A stretch of DNA of 16,695 nucleotides from Pseudopedobacter saltans. Its GTDB lineage: Bacteria; Bacteroidota; Bacteroidia; Chitinophagales; Chitinophagaceae. Every line of letters starts with the position of its first letter. Positions within the stretch are counted from its first letter, which is position 1. Both the position numbers and the translations under genes were made by a program. This document shows, one piece after another, positions 16,104 through 16,695 of this stretch. Under the pieces are notes generated by a model. It worked only from the letters and a program-made list of their open reading frames with translations, was not told where the DNA came from and did not search any database. Location: contig QFOI01000036.1 of the NCBI GenBank assembly GCA_003241175.1, positions 1 through 16,695 of the forward strand, read 5' to 3'.

Positions 16104-16695
16104 ATTTTAAAATTTAGAATGACAGAATCTCTATGAATTTATTTTTGTCTGATAGGATTGCCGATTCAGTAGAAAGCGTCAAAGTGCCGCTCTTGAATAA
16201 TTCCTTTTGGATTACGAGAGATTTCTGAATTCTTATTGCCAGAAAACAAAGCTGCATCACGCCATAACAATTCGTTACGTTTTCTGTAGCAGATAATAAT
16301 GATTTCTTTAACAAGGTCCATTATTTATAGATCTTGCTATTCTTAAAGCAACACAGGGATATTAACGAAGATTTATTGTTGAAATAAAACAAAATGGTTA
16401 ATTTTTCATGCATCCCCGCAGCAGAGCAGACGGGGTATTGCCGAAAAATTTCGTAACGACCACCATTTTGTAAGAACTTTTTTGCTTTGCAAAAATTTGC
16501 ATTCGCTTGAACCTGCAACCCCGAAGCAAAGCTTCGAGGAATTCTTTAGATTAAATCAGAACCATCTCATATGTAATCTTTAAAGCAATTATTCCGTGTT
16601 GAAATCGAATGAGTACATAAAATGTATATTTATAGCTAAAACTGTTTCTTAAATCCAGAAGAAGGATATCTATTGTATATAAATATAGTTATCCC
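16104..16695. other. Non-coding stretch of 592 bases upstream of the T9SS cargo gene
   Basis: Two minus-strand frames of about 65 codons (16114-16314 and 16321-16518) occur but show no domain, signal peptide or sensible composition, and the second is read through several hairpins. I treat both as non-coding. The promoter and leader of the 16103 gene must lie near 16105-16200; no clear box was found. A cluster of hairpins is described separately. Nothing is recognised from about 16545 to the window end. Confidence 0.55.
16414..16539. repeat. Cluster of three hairpins, possible dispersed repeat or structured RNA
   Basis: Three inverted repeats lie within 126 bases: CCCCG / CGGGG (16414-16418 with 16431-16435), TTTTTGC / GCAAAAA with a 3-base loop (16479-16485 with 16489-16495), and CGAAGC / GCTTCG with loop AAA (16522-16527 with 16531-16536). 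The last is extended by a CC/GG pair beyond one mismatch. This is far more G+C-rich and symmetrical than the surrounding spacer. Similar GC-rich palindromic stretches between genes are known in Bacteroidota, but membership of a known repeat family is my inference. Confidence 0.45.

Noticed and set aside
16114..16314. Minus-strand 66-codon frame just upstream of the T9SS cargo gene
   Set aside because: It has no signal peptide, no domain and no sensible composition. It occupies the expected leader of the 16103 gene.
16321..16518. Minus-strand 65-codon frame starting MQVQANANFCKAKKF
   Set aside because: It is translated through GC-rich hairpins and shows no domain; it is more likely a repeat artefact than a gene.

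Overview
The window looks like chromosomal DNA from an AT-rich member of the Bacteroidota, most likely Sphingobacteriia or Chitinophagia (possibly Chitinophagaceae). The evidence is a SusC/SusD pair, a hybrid two-component regulator (HTCS), a tyrosine recombinase with a Bacteroidota-type arm domain, SprB repeats with a type IX secretion (T9SS) C-terminal tail, and the absence of obvious Shine-Dalgarno sites. No species assignment can be made by reading alone.

Layout. (1) 1-354, minus: 5' part of a secreted YVTN-type beta-propeller gene that leaves the window. (2) 355-827: spacer with two hairpins. (3) 828-8390, minus: a compact polysaccharide utilisation locus (PUL) read susC - susD - GH29 alpha-L-fucosidase - GH16 endo-glycanase. 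A strong intrinsic terminator (11-bp perfect stem, eight U) lies between susD and the fucosidase gene. It overlaps the longest possible fucosidase reading frame and moves its start to 3171. (4) 8391-8485: short divergent control region. (5) 8486-12556, plus: the HTCS that presumably senses the imported glycan fragment and switches on the PUL. (6) 12557-13003, minus: a tyrosine recombinase remnant, cut off right at the stop codon of the HTCS gene. (7) 13004-13433: spacer with a conserved-looking hairpin, a CTAT repeat and a 14-bp inverted-repeat terminator. (8) 13434-16103, minus: an 889-residue T9SS cargo with SprB and PKD-like modules. (9) 16104-16695: no convincing gene, but three closely spaced hairpins that look like a dispersed repeat or RNA structure.

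How the PUL should work (inference from known families): the GH16 enzyme cuts a polymer internally, the SusC/SusD complex imports the oligosaccharides, the GH29 enzyme removes alpha-L-fucose, and the HTCS periplasmic propeller detects a breakdown product. The GH29 sequence resembles subfamily B, whose characterised members act on alpha-1,3/1,4-fucose of Lewis-type structures. Together with GH16 this points to a fucosylated galactose- or LacNAc-containing glycan as one candidate, with a beta-glucan or another fucosylated plant or algal polymer as alternatives. I found no CRISPR array, tRNA, rRNA, intact transposon or clearly new defence system. The most unusual points are the internal PUL terminator, the recombinase scar at the HTCS end, and substitutions in the HTCS kinase motifs.
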